This document shows positions 1-9,652 of a stretch of 64,000 nucleotides of DNA, piece after piece. Positions within the stretch are counted from its first letter, which is position 1. Every line of letters starts with the position of its first letter. The stretch spans positions 1,860,001-1,924,000 of the forward strand of contig ML058449.1 of the NCBI GenBank assembly GCA_003013855.2. Reading direction: 5' to 3'. Made by a program: the position numbers and the translations under genes. A model generated the notes under the pieces. It did no database searches. It was not told where the DNA came from and saw only the letters and a program-made list of their open reading frames with translations. The DNA comes from Liriodendron chinense. Taxonomy: Eukaryota > Streptophyta > Magnoliopsida > Magnoliales > Magnoliaceae.

Positions 1-414
1 GCCCTTGACTTCGAACCCTTCCGGTTGACGCATGTAGATCTCTTCTTCCAGGTCACCATAGAGAAAGGCAATTTTAACATCTAACTGCTCTATCTCCAGA
101 TCCATGCTAGCCGCCAACCCAAGCAACACCCGTATGAATGTCATCTTCACCACTGGTGAGAATATCTCCTCGAAGTCTATTCCTTTTCTCTGACCAAACC
201 CTTTCACCACAAGTCTGGCCTTGTACCTTGTCTGTGAATTCTTCTGCTCATTCTTCTTTCTGAACACCCACTTGTTGCTCAGAGCTTTCTTGCCCTTAGG
301 CAATTCCACCATGTCATAGGTGTGGTTTTTATGCAAGAATTCCATCTCCTCTTGCATAGCTTTCAACCACTCCCCCTTATGCTCGTCGGCTAGGGCCTCA
401 GAATAGTCTTCTGG
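1..414 (-). pseudogene. copia-1 reverse transcriptase, N-terminal part beyond the stop
   Basis: The minus-strand reading continues in the same frame as the 415-2544 ORF after its TAG. It gives the plant copia RT (RVT_2) start: KALSNKWVF, RYKARLVVKGFGQ, FSPVV, QLDVK and a MRQPEGF block. It is open from 414 to position 1 apart from the stop at 415, so a single nonsense change separates it from the upstream polyprotein. The YVDD catalytic block lies outside the window. Confidence 0.9.
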
Positions 415-2544
415 CTATCCCCCATCAATGAGCATAATGTACTCATGCGGCGAGTACTTCTTGGATGGATGTCTGTCCCTTGATGTCCTCCTCACCTGTG
501 GCTCAACAGGTGGATCAAGTTGGGGCTGCTCCCCCTGTCCATCTTCTGTAGGGACTCCCTCATCCTCTGCACCTTGCTGTACTCCCCCGTCATCAGGCAC
601 CACGGGAGGAGTAATCGGATCCGTGTCTTCCAGTTCACCTGAACTGGGTTGAGTCTTCTCTGGCTTTTCAATGTCTTCTATACACTGATCTTCAATGAAA
701 ACCACATCTCTGCTCCTGACGAGCATCTTCTCGGTTGGATCCCACAACCTGTAACCGAACTTTTCATCACCGTACCCTAAGAACACACACTGCCTGATCT
801 TTGTGTCGAGCTTGGACCTCTCGTCCTTTGGTACGTGAACGGATGCCCTGCATCCAAACACCCTGAGATGACTGTACGATGGATCACGTCCAGTCCACAC
901 CTTCTTAGGTACTTCTCCATTCAACGGGGTTGATGGAGACCTGTTTATCAAATACACCGCCGTGTGCATTGCTTCTCCCCAGAACATCTTGGGCAACTTT
1001 GCATGGGATAACATGCATCTGATTCTCTCTACAATGGTGCGATTCATTCGCTCAGCCACACCATTATGTTGGGGGGTCTTGGGAACTGACTGTTCATGCC
1101 GTATACCCAGTGACTTGCAATACTCGTGGAAGTCACCTATGTATTCACCACCATTGTCAGTGCGGATGCACTTCAATGATCTGCCTGTCTCTCTCTCGAC
1201 CATAGCATGAAACAGTTTAAACACACCAAAGACCTCGTCTTTGGATTTCAAAGCATACACCCAAACCCTCCTAGATGCATCATCTATAAAAGTGACAAAA
1301 TACAATGCCCCACCCAAGGTTTTTGTCCTCATAGGACCACAAACATCATAATAAACCAAATCTAATGCATGTACTTTATTAGTATGAGAAGCAGTTTTAA
1401 CAAAAGAAACTCTATGCTGTTTCCCAGATAAACAGTCAATACAGGTTTTGAGAGGTATGCCTGTCACGTCTGGAAGGAGCTGCTTCTTCGCTAGTAGCTG
1501 AACCAATGTACAGCCCACATCGGTCTTCAAACAAATATCACTGACCCCTACGATCTTCGAAACACCAGAATTTCCCATCTTCACTGTCCCATAGTCACCT
1601 GACTTGTAGCTTGTGAAGAAATCTCTGCGTGGAGTCGCATGAAACGAGGCTCCCGAGTCTATCACCCAGTCGGTGTCCTGACTCAAAGCCGTGAGACAAG
1701 TATCGTGATCTGCCGAAAGAATAACAACTACGTCACCATCTGAGGCGACCGCAGTAGAATCTAATTCATTTTCCTTCTCCTTTCCTTTACCCTTCTTGTC
1801 ACTCTTCTTCTTGTGACATTCATGCTTATAGTGGCCCTTCTTGCCACAATTCCAGCATTCAACATCTTTCCTGCCAACTGACTTGCCTCTTGATTTATCT
1901 TGAGCCTTTCCGCCCTTTCTGTTCTTTCCTCTCCCCCTATCTTGTGTCACAAGGGCCTCTTGTTGAGCAGGCCCTAGGGACTTCCTCATTGTCTCCTCAT
2001 TGAAGAAACAGCTTGTTACCTGATCCATGGATATCTTTCCGTCTGGCGCGGAGTTACTTAGAGACACCACCAATGTCTCCCAACTGTCAGGCAATGAGCT
2101 AAGCAGTAGCAAAGCCTGAAGTTCATCATCCAGGACCATCTTCATGGCGGAGAGTTGGTTCACAATGTTGCTGACCTCATTCATGTGTTCAGCCACAGAA
2201 CCACCATCTTTGAACTTGAGATTCACAAGTCGTCTTATCAGGAAAATCTTATTGCCGGCTGTCTTCCTCTCATACAGCCCTTGCAACTTCAGCCATAGGC
2301 TAGCGGCTGAGGTCTCTGTAGACACATGGTGGAAAACCGAATCATCCAACCATTGTCTAATGAACCCCACCGCCTTCCGGTCCACTTTCTTCCAATCATC
2401 ATCTGACATATCCTTTGTCTTCGCCGATATGCCTAGAATTGGAGCATACAAGTCCTTGCAATAGAGCAAGTCCTCCATCTTAGCCTTCCATATGGTCCAG
2501 TTAGAACCATTGAGACTGATCATCCTTGATGAGCCACCTTCCAT
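415..2544 (-). CDS. copia gag-protease-integrase polyprotein (709 codons, ends at a nonsense codon)
   Basis: Retrotransposon polyprotein. About residues 1-200 are the plant copia gag (UBN2-type) region. A CCHC zinc knuckle (CWNCGKKGHYKHEC) lies at 1857-1816. A lysine-rich linker follows, then the aspartic protease active site DSGAS (DSG codons at 1659-1651). After that come CIDCLSGK, the second half of the integrase zinc finger, and an integrase core with DNGGEY and GVAERMNR. Compared with the sister copy at 53400-53800, 87 residues are missing in frame near 1500. These include WHRLLGH, the His pair of the HHCC finger. The ORF ends at TAG (415-417). The sister copy has GAG there, and the same frame continues into RT. 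The start is the first ATG after the PBS. The frame is intact, but integrase function is doubtful. Confidence 0.93.
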   Translation of the reverse strand: MEGGSSRMISLNGSNWTIWKAKMEDLLYCKDLYAPILGISAKTKDMSDDDWKKVDRKAVGFIRQWLDDSVFHHVSTETSAASLWLKLQGLYERKTAGNKIFLIRRLVNLKFKDGGSVAEHMNEVSNIVNQLSAMKMVLDDELQALLLLSSLPDSWETLVVSLSNSAPDGKISMDQVTSCFFNEETMRKSLGPAQQEALVTQDRGRGKNRKGGKAQDKSRGKSVGRKDVECWNCGKKGHYKHECHKKKSDKKGKGKEKENELDSTAVASDGDVVVILSADHDTCLTALSQDTDWVIDSGASFHATPRRDFFTSYKSGDYGTVKMGNSGVSKIVGVSDICLKTDVGCTLVQLLAKKQLLPDVTGIPLKTCIDCLSGKQHRVSFVKTASHTNKVHALDLVYYDVCGPMRTKTLGGALYFVTFIDDASRRVWVYALKSKDEVFGVFKLFHAMVERETGRSLKCIRTDNGGEYIGDFHEYCKSLGIRHEQSVPKTPQHNGVAERMNRTIVERIRCMLSHAKLPKMFWGEAMHTAVYLINRSPSTPLNGEVPKKVWTGRDPSYSHLRVFGCRASVHVPKDERSKLDTKIRQCVFLGYGDEKFGYRLWDPTEKMLVRSRDVVFIEDQCIEDIEKPEKTQPSSGELEDTDPITPPVVPDDGGVQQGAEDEGVPTEDGQGEQPQLDPPVEPQVRRTSRDRHPSKKYSPHEYIMLIDGG

Positions 2545-2583
2545 AATTCAGAACCGATCCCACACCGTTCAAACAACTTGAAC

Positions 2584-2595
2584 GCTCTGATACCA
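2584..2595 (-). promoter_or_regulatory. primer-binding site of copia-1
   Basis: The minus strand reads TGGTATCAGAGC three bases inside the LTR end. This is the usual complement of the initiator tRNA-Met 3' end used by plant copia elements. It shows which LTR is 5' and sets the element's orientation. Confidence 0.92.
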
Positions 2596-2598
2596 CTT

Positions 2599-3350
2599 TG
2601 TTGGGTGCGTTTCACACAAACCTTCGGATCTCGCCCCCCAATACACTAGAATTATGGACTATGCTAATGCAATAATCAAGAATAAACATCAACCACACGA
2701 ACACAAAGAGTTTTTACGTGGAAAACCCTCAAAAGAGGTAAAAACCACGGGACTTAGTCCAGATCAACAATCCACTATCTCAGGGAACTGTTACAACCGA
2801 TCACAAGCACACACCGCTTGGATCAAACTTTCTTCACCCACGCAGGGATGGATAAAAAACAAGAGAATAGTAAAAGAGGAGTGATCTCACCGATCCCGAG
2901 GACGTAGAAGCGCTGAGACGACCGTTGCGCAGAAGAACCCTTCTTCAATCAACTTCTCCCTTCTACAAGCTTCCTCTTTCTCTCTCCTCTTTCTCTCTTC
3001 CTCTTTTTCTCTCTTTCTCACCTTGGACGTGTTTGCAACCCAATGGGATGCCCTAATCCCGTTTTGGAGCGCTGAAGTACAAAAAACGGAGCAATTAGAG
3101 CCATATTAGGAAACTGCGTACAAGCAGTTCATGCAGGGTCGGGCGCCCGGTCACCAGATCGTCGGGCGCCCGGCCAACTCAAAAACAGTCCAGTAATGAA
3201 CATGAGAAAAAATGAATTTCGGGCGCCCGGACCAAACATGGTCGGGCGCCCGGCCGGGTCATCGGGCGTCCGGTCACCAAAACCGTGGGGCGCCCGGCCT
3301 CACCCTGCTGCATTCTCTCCTCTAACAGTTTGAGGAGGAAAACTCCATCA
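2599..3350 (-). repeat. 5' LTR of copia-1 (about 752 bp)
   Basis: On the minus strand the LTR starts TGATGGAG at 3350 and ends CACCCAACA at 2599, giving TG...CA ends. U3 contains six near-identical GC-rich palindromes (CGGGCGCCCGG and variants) between 3138 and 3300. A CT-rich leader (GA-rich on the element strand) occupies about 2940-3025. The homologous 3' LTR of the second copy is at 56265-57079. Confidence 0.88.
3138..3300. repeat. cluster of GGGCGCCCG palindromes in copia-1 U3
   Basis: Six copies of the palindromic core GGGCGCCCG, or one-base variants, occur at about 3139, 3162, 3220, 3242, 3262 and 3288. They are often followed by GTCACC or GCC. The 3' LTR of the second copia copy keeps altered versions at 56342, 56402 and 56509. 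They could be protein-binding sites or a variable promoter module. No function is shown by the sequence. Confidence 0.8.
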
Positions 3351-3436
3351 ATATAGTGAGAATAGATTAGGTGTTAGTAGGGTTCTTCTTTCAATGTTGT
3401 AACACATAATGTAAACCCATTTTCTTCAACTTTTGA

Positions 3437-4020
3437 AGTGGGACCCCATCGTGATGCATGCGTCTTATCCAGCCATCCATCTAGATGGCCAGACCATTTT
3501 AGGCCATGGGCACCAAGTCCGATTGGACTCTCGAATGGGCCACACCAGAGGAAATAGTGGAGAGTGATGCCTAGCATTGAAACCTTCAATAGGCCCACTG
3601 TAAGTTTATTTTCGAGGCCAACTTGGGGCCGTGGGGCCCACTGGCGACTCTCATAATAGTGTACGCACCTCAAATAATGTGGCCCACTATTTTGGCCATC
3701 GGATAGGCCAACAGGCCTTAGTGGGCCAACCATGTTCAGACAGCCCACCATACTTGGCAGAAAACACTATTCACGTAGTGTTATTGGATTGTGCACATGT
3801 GTCAGTTCTAGAGTTTTTTGGGGTTGTGTGGCCCACCTTGGACTCTTACCGTCGCGTAGGTAAGATGCCCAGGTGGTCCACCAAGTTTGATCACTATAAT
3901 GGGCCACAGACCCATGTGGGCCGATCTAAGTGCAACAAACCCAAATCTTTGGTGGATTAAACCTTGTTGACCAACGTTTGTCCACGCTATGTGGCCCACC
4001 ATGCTGTTTATTTACCGTTC
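3437..4020. repeat. degenerate palindromic repeats (family A fragments)
   Basis: A family A left arm begins at about 3437 (GACCCCATCGTGATGCATG, CATCCAT, GACCATTTTAGG, GGGCCACACCAG). Rearranged GTGGCCCACC-type pieces follow to about 4020. The ORFs here run through these repeats and resemble no protein. Confidence 0.55.
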
Positions 4021-4153
4021 AACCTGTTGATAAGGTCTCGTACGACCTGGATGTAGGAAAAGCACAAATATTAGCGTGATTCAAACCAAATTTGTGGGCC
4101 CACAAAGACGTTAGATCAAGGAAAAGAATTGGCTAGTGACCCTAGTTGGTGCT

Positions 4154-4331
4154 CTATGGACCCCACCATGATGTGTATGTTTCATCCATGTCATCCATCC
4201 ATTTTTTTCGGATCATTTAATGGTATGATCTCAAATTTGAGGTAGATCCAAATCTCAAGTGGACAACATAGTGTTGATTGAACGCCCACCATTAAAAACT
4301 TTTTGAGGGCCCTAAACGTTTTGGATCAAGA

Positions 4332-4407
<76 letters not shown>

Positions 4408-4535
4408 CTTCGTCCAGGTCTGTATGACCTAATCAACATACTAGATTTCAAATAAGTGGGCCCTTGGTGGTTTTTAATGGTAGACGTTCAATCACTACTG
4501 TTTCTCCATGTGTGCTCCACCTGAGATTTCGAAAG
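4154..4535. repeat. family A palindromic repeat with an internal (TA)n expansion
   Basis: The left arm begins GACCCCACCATGATG and continues through CCATCCATTTTTTTCGGATC, AGGTAGATCCAAATCTCAAG and a TTGAACGCCCACCATT block. A (TA)n tract at 4333-4405 sits where other copies read GATATTTGTGTTTTC. The right arm is the reverse complement of the left, with GTAGACGTTCAATCAC and CTCCACCTGAGATT, and is cut off at about 4535. No ORF is present. Confidence 0.75.
4333..4405. repeat. (TA)n microsatellite
   Basis: An uninterrupted TA tract of about 73 bp inside a family A repeat. Confidence 0.98.
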
Positions 4536-4874
4536 CCGTGAGCAAGGGCATTAATGGTATTGGTAACTATATTTAACTGTGCATATTTCAGGATTGAAAA
4601 TAGATCACCAAAATCTAGTGGCAAAATTGTAATAAAGACAAGAATTATGAGTATACGTTGAGAATCCCCCATGAAAGGTGTCAGTATTAGTTTTATTGTG
4701 AAAAGACAAAATTAACCTCATCTTAAGATAAGCTTAACTTATAATGTTGGTTATTGGATCTGGCCTATTATAATACACACACACAGTCCAACTAGTTGCT
4801 GTTTCAAGAGCTACTTAATGCTAATAAATATAACATGGAAAAAAGTTACTTCAAAGGAAAAGGTGTTATGGGCT

Positions 4875-5345
4875 TGTGTGGGCCCCAATCTGGCATTAAT
4901 GAGAAATCCACTCCACCCATCAGGTGAGTCACCCAATGTTAGACCTAGATATCAAAAATAAGCCCCATTTGTGGTTTAGGTGGACCATACAATTGGAAAC
5001 AGTGTACAGTGAAGGCTCACCTTCCAAACGGTTTCTTTGGGTATGGCTCAATTTAATCACGTATGGGTCGGATGTTTGGGCCTCGAGCCTATATTTTGGT
5101 GCAGCATCTAATGGTTGGAGTGGATTTCACATGATCGTCATGGGGGGCCCTATAAAAAATCAACAGTGGACGTCCCTGTCCAAATTGTTTCCATTGGTAT
5201 GGCCCACTTGAATTGCAGGTCAGCCTGTTTTTTTCGCTTTAGGACCATCATGGATTACACATGTAATGTTCGGATTGGATCTCAAATACATATCGAGGTG
5301 GGCCCATGAAAAAATCAAGGGTAGGCCTCCATCTCGCTTTATAAG
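4875..5345. repeat. family B repeat (GAGTCACCCAATGTTAG type)
   Basis: A second dispersed family, recognised by its recurrence at about 5950-6330, 8250-8530 and 8590-8850. Shared blocks include GAAATCCACTCC, GTGAGTCACCCAATGTTAG, AAATGAGCC-like text and GGCTCAATTT. It also carries a GATGTTTATGTGAAATCC-like inner block and GGGCCCATGAAAAAATC near the end. It is noncoding, and the ORFs across it are chance. Confidence 0.6.
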
Positions 5346-5648
5346 TTCCCATAAAAGTGATCCATTCCTAGAGAGTAGTTCTTTAGTTCAGCGGGTTGGA
5401 CTATAAAATATGGTTCACTATATCATTACTTTTAAAGTATTGAGTGTGTGAAAAATCCAATCCTTCCAGCAGATTAGCCCCAACACGAGGATCTTTCAGT
5501 ACTATGATTAGTAGTATTCACTCATCAAATAGTCCACACCATTTAAAATAACAAACAGGCATTGGTAAATGACGATCATGTAGCTGGATGTTCAAGAGTT
5601 CTACAAAAATGATTATTATGATGGCCAACCTATTAGATGGCTTAGATG

Positions 5649-5676
5649 TCTCACACACACACACACACACACACAC
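5649..5676. repeat. (CA)n microsatellite
   Basis: About 14 CA units next to a GTCCAACCCGTTGGAC palindrome at about 5697. That palindrome is also the core of the hairpin element at 7004-7194. Confidence 0.95.
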
Positions 5677-5784
5677 TGGTTGACCCTAACATATAGTCCA
5701 ACCCGTTGGACATGAAACCTTAAAAAGATTTTGTCCAGCAGACTCCGATTCGGCAATGTTCTCTTCCATCGGTACTGGATGTGC

Positions 5785-6400
5785 TCTTTGGGCCCCACCA
5801 TGATGCATGTGTTTTGTCCACGCAGTCCATCCATTTTTCCCTATCATAGCAGGGCATGGTCATAAAATGGAGGCAGATCCAAATCCTAGGTGGACCACAC
5901 CAGTGGTGATTGAACGACCATCATTGAGAACTCCATTGGGCCCCCTATAATGTTTATTTGTCATCCAACCTGTTGATTAGGTCTCACAGACTGGATGGCA
6001 ACTTTTTAGTCTCAAGGCAAACATTTCGTGATTCACCTAATAGTTGGAGTGGATTTCATATAAACATAACAGTGGACCTACAAAAATCAAAGGGAGAGGT
6101 CCCTCTCGCAATTATATTCTCTAATATGGCTCTACCTTAACCACTTGTTAGTCAAATTTTTTAGCCCTATACATAAAGATGGATTACGCAACTGATGATC
6201 CGTGTTGATGGTACATAAACATCATGGCAAACCCTGTAAAAATCAAGAGTTAAAGAGTCCTGTCTCCCATTGTTTTCCTTGAGTTGGCTCAACTGAATTA
6301 CAAATCCACCTGATTTTTTAGCCTTATGCTAAATTTCTATCACATACATCATGATCAGATTAGATTTCAGTTCAGTATCATGTTGGGGCTTTCCTCCGGC
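5785..6400. repeat. family A left half followed by a family B copy
   Basis: GGGCCCCACCATGATGCATG, CAGTCCATCCATTTTTCCC, AGGTGGACCACACCAG and CATCCAACCTGTTGATTAGG mark family A up to about 5995. From about 6030 the text switches to family B (TTGGAGTGGATTTCATATAA, GTGGACCTACAAAAATC). Confidence 0.6.
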
Positions 6401-6950
6401 CCACTAGATTGGTTCTCACTGAAACGTTTGCCCACATTACGTTAAGTGGGGAGAGATTTTTTAGGAGAGTAATAAATGTAGAGAGAGGGAGAGAGGCTAC
6501 TTTTTCCAACATGAGAGATTATAGTTTTTGAGTTGTACAAGTGCAGTCCATTTGGGTAATGCATCAAATATGTAAGAAATATGGTCCATTGATCAGGTAG
6601 AGTAACTTGTACGCATGCAATGGACTAAAAACATTTTTTTTTCCTATTTAGTAGTTAAATTTTTGTTAGGAGAAATTTAGATGGTTAAAACTATATTACA
6701 AATGTCTAGATTCTACTTGCATGTGTGGCTTGAGTAATTAGTATTTTTTAATTTTTTTTTTGTAAATAACATCTAATTAGTAAGCCCTACTTGATGAACT
6801 GATCAAAACATTTAACATGTGCCTCTATTGTTATCAAATAGCATATAGTATACATAATCCCTCATGGAGGTCATTACATCTTCACAAGGGAAGATTTTTC
6901 CTAATTTAATTCGGAGCTAGTTGGTCCAACACGAGAGATTATAGTTTTTT

Positions 6951-6952
<2 letters not shown>
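6400..6952. other. AT-rich intergenic DNA, no gene seen
   Basis: No ORF with protein character. The phrase GAGAGATTATAGTTTTT occurs twice (about 6510 and 6933), each after a CCAACA(C/T) block. This suggests two decayed copies of one small repeat. Confidence 0.5.
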
Positions 6953-7006
<54 letters not shown>

Positions 7007-7191
7007 GCACTCTCAAGTCCAACCGGTTGGACCACAGTTTGCAGTCCACCCAGTTGATTTCTCTAAACCTCTTAAGTGCTTGTGACATCCAACCTACTAG
7101 GAGGATTGGATGTCACAAGCACTTAAGAGGTTTAGAGAAATCAACTGGGTGGACTGCAAACTGTGGTCCAACCGGTTGGACTTGAGAGTGC

Positions 7192-7282
<91 letters not shown>
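6953..7282. repeat. TA-flanked hairpin locus: (TA)n, perfect inverted repeat, (TA)n, (GA)n
   Basis: (TA)n at 6953-7003, inverted repeat at 7004-7194, (TA)n at 7195-7250, then (GA)n to 7282. The TA tracts continue the palindrome outward. Peptide-like frames here read IYIYIY/ERERER and are microsatellite artefacts. Confidence 0.95.
7004..7194. mobile_element. foldback MITE: 89-bp arms, 13-bp loop, arms identical
   Basis: The arm at 7004-7092 and the arm at 7106-7194 are exact reverse complements over all 89 positions by eye. The loop is 7093-7105. Each arm contains the inner palindrome GTCCAACCGGTTGGAC. Related GTCCAAC(C)NGTTGGAC remnants occur at about 4788, 5697 and 8563. The TA tracts on both sides fit insertion at TA (Tc1/mariner-like targeting), but the tract hides any TSD. 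Transcripts would fold into a long duplex, so siRNA production is possible but not shown. Confidence 0.85.
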
Positions 7283-7285
<3 letters not shown>

Positions 7286-7329
7286 TGTCACTGTCTCCTT
7301 AGAACTGCAAGGCTGGGGCTCGTGGTGTG

Positions 7330-7560
7330 CCAAAATGTGCATATGAAATCCACTCTTGATTTTTGGGGGGCCCATATGTGATTTATGTGGGCCATACCAA
7401 GTGAAACAATTTCGATGATGATGTCTCCAGCATTGTTTCCACTCAGGTGGACCACCTGAACTATGGATTTGGCTTAATTTTTAGCCCTAGAGCTAAATGA
7501 TCACTATACAACTTATGGTGATCGGAGTAGATTTCACAACACATCATGATGGGGCCCACT
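7330..7560. repeat. family B repeat fragment
   Basis: Blocks GAAATCCACTCTTGATTTTT, GGTGGACCACCTGAACT, TTTTTAGCCCTAGAGC and GATGGGGCCCAC match the family B pattern. Noncoding. Confidence 0.5.
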
Positions 7561-7629
7561 GTCAGCCCTGCCAGTCTAGGTTTGACCGCCAAGCCGGTCT
7601 GGGTCTCCTGGCAGGGTGTGGATTCTCTG

Positions 7630-8180
7630 TTGAGCACAACATGATATATGTGTTTTGTCCACCCGTCCATTCATTTTTCCGGCTCATTTTAAGGCATGAA
7701 ACCAAAATTGAAGCATATCCTAAGCCCAACTGGACCCCACCACAGAAAGCAGTGAGAATAGTGACATCCAGCATTGAAACCATCTTACGGCCCACAGTGG
7801 TAGACGCCTGGGTGTTTCAACTGCCGGTATCGGGTTCGAAACCCACTAACCCCACCAGTGGGTGGGAGCATCATGTGATTGACTGGGTGGGTGCGTTGTG
7901 CATCTAACAGGGTGTGTGTGTTGCATGACTAACCCAAAAAATAAAAAATAAAAAAAAATAAAAAAAGAAGGTCGCACAGGCCTGAATAACAGGGAAAGAC
8001 AAATACCAGCATAACTGGCCCCTATGATGTTTTCAATGGTAGAAATTCAATTTGCACTGTTTCATATGGTGTGGTGCACTTGAGATTTTGACATACTTCA
8101 ATGTTGGTCTCTTGCCCTAAAATAAGCTGAAAAATGGAGATAAACTGCATACATCATTGTGGGTCCATAGTGTCTTCACA
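7630..8180. repeat. family A repeat interrupted by a SINE-like unit
   Basis: The left half (ATGATATATGTGTTTTGTCC, CCGGCTCATTTTAAGGCATG, CCCCACCACAGAAAGCAGTG) runs to about 7785. The right half resumes at about 7970 (CATAACTGGCCCC, GTGTGGTGCACTTGAG) and ends with TACATCATTGTGGG at about 8170. The interposed 7785-7967 segment is the SINE-like unit. Confidence 0.65.
7785..7967 (+). mobile_element. tRNA-derived SINE-like unit
   Basis: A pol III B-box match GGTTCGAAACC lies at 7833-7843. An A-box-like GGCCCACAGTGGTAGA lies about 30 bp upstream at 7789-7804. A non-tRNA body follows, then an A-rich tail (AAAAAATAAAAAATA and similar) at 7935-7967. It interrupts a family A repeat. No clear TSD was found. 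Part of the A-box overlaps text expected of the host repeat, so the 5' limit is uncertain. Confidence 0.55.
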
Positions 8181-8219
8181 GCTCGGCAAAGGATGGTTAG
8201 CCCCACAGTACAGAGTCCA

Positions 8220-8850
8220 GTAAGTGTGAATTAAATTACTTAGGGGTCATCCAGTTGGGATGGGCCACTATCATGTATTTGTAAAATCCACTCCAAGTAC
8301 CATTGGGTGAGTAACCCAATTTTAGGTCTTCGATGGAGAAACCAACTCCATCTATGATTCAGGTGAACCTCATGATTAGAGATAACGAAAGGCAACACTC
8401 AGCCTCCAAATTGTTTCCCTTGGTGAACCCACCTCAGTCACAGATGGGCTGGATTTTTTACCCTTTGGCCTAAGATGGGTTAACACACCTGATGCATGGA
8501 GTGGAATTCATATAAACATGAACCAATTACGCATAAAGGATTGTAAATATAACTTGTGGTCCAACCAGTTGGACTAGTGTTTGTGTGTGTGTGCGCACGC
8601 ACACGCACCACGGGGTTCATTAGCCCATGTTAGACCTAGGGCCAAAAAATTGGTCACACTAATGAAAACAACGTTAAGAGAACACCCACCCTCCAAATCA
8701 TTTCCTTTGTGTGGCTCACTTGAACCACGAATAGAGCTAATGTTTGGGCCATGTGCCTAAATTTTAGTGTGACTTTTAATGGTTGGAGTGGATTTTTAAA
8801 ATACATGATGGTGGGCCCATCCTAATTGGACGACCCACCCTTTACCAACA
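8220..8850. repeat. two family B copies around a (TG/GC) microsatellite
   Basis: Family B text at about 8250-8530 (GAGTAACCCAATTTTAGG, GATGGGCTGGATTTTTTACC) and about 8590-8850 (TTGGAGTGGATTTTTAAAA). A (TG)n/(GCAC)n tract lies at about 8578-8607, beside another GTCCAACCAGTTGGAC palindrome. Confidence 0.55.
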
Positions 8851-8861
8851 AGACTTTGTGG

Positions 8862-9245
8862 GGCTCACCGTGATGTGTTTTATCCATGCTATCCATCCAT
8901 TTCTCTAGCTCTTTCTAGTATATGAGCCCATAATGGAAGTATATCCAAAGCTTAAGTGGACCACACCACAGGAAACACTAGAACGAACCATTGGAAACTT
9001 CTTGGGGGGCACAAAAGCATTGGTTCAAGCATATTTGTGTTTTCCATTCATCTAGGTCTATGTGACCTTATTTACAGGTTCGGATGACAAATAAACATCA
9101 CTGCAGGCCCTAAGAAGGTTTCAACGGTGCACATCATTATCATTTCTTCAGCATGGTCTACTTGAGCTTTAGATATGCTTCAATTTTTAGCTCATGCAGT
9201 AAATATTATAAAACACACATATCAAGGTGGTCCACTTGAGTTGTG
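8862..9245. repeat. near full-length family A palindromic repeat
   Basis: The left arm is GGGGCTCACCGTGATGTG ... AAGTGGACCACACCACAGG. The centre is TTGGTTCAAGC ... TCTAGGTCTATGTGACC. The right arm is the approximate reverse complement, ending CACACATATCAAGGTGGTCC. It is about 380 bp with no ORF. Confidence 0.7.
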
Positions 9246-9296
9246 AATTTTACACATATAACATGGTGAGCCCTATGTAGTTGGGTGTTTTACATG

Positions 9297-9475
9297 GGGC
9301 CCGTACACATCCACATCTGCACAAGGATAGACTTGCAAATATAGAACGTGTGTCAAATCTTCACAGGACTACCAAAGTCTCTTCATTAGTCTGAAGATGA
9401 ACGATTTGGACGTCCAGACCTCAAACGTTGGGCCCGTAGACACCCACATCTGCACAAGAATAGACTTGCATGTGA
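9297..9475. repeat. pair of about 40-bp direct repeats downstream of the F-box gene
   Basis: ACATCTGCACAAG(G/A)ATAGACTTGCA, preceded by GGGCCCGTA(C/G)ACA(C/T)CC, occurs at about 9297-9337 and about 9431-9471. The repeats lie in the 3' flank of the minus-strand gene at 9653-10918. Function unknown. Confidence 0.75.
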
Positions 9476-9652
9476 AATAATATGCATCCATCAGGTGACC
9501 CGTTTTACTTGCACCTTACATTGTAAAATACAACATATTAGAATAAAATAAATTATGAGCAACTTTTTTTTTTTGTGGTGGTATAATACGATAATAAATA
9601 TAATTAACTTATATCCATACACTTTGTCCAATGGGTGTAATAGATATACATA

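Larger units (their letters stand above)
1..3350 (-). mobile_element. Ty1/copia LTR retrotransposon, 5' part (copia-1)
   Basis: Read on the minus strand, the order is LTR (3350-2599), tRNA-Met primer-binding site, gag, protease, integrase and the beginning of RT. The rest of RT, RNase H and the 3' LTR lie beyond position 1. The order protease-integrase-RT is the Ty1/copia order. It is the same family as the plus-strand element at 49988-57079, and the LTR and coding regions align throughout. The LTR limit at 3350 comes from that comparison: both LTRs begin TGATGG, and the flanks diverge beyond that point. The left TSD cannot be tested because the other end is outside the window. Confidence 0.95.

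Noticed and set aside
3138..3300. CRISPR-like array
   Set aside because: Repeats are about 11 bp with irregular spacing, in a plant LTR.
7097..7381. ORFs on both strands reading IYIYIY and ERERER
   Set aside because: They are translations of the (TA)n and (GA)n microsatellites around the hairpin.
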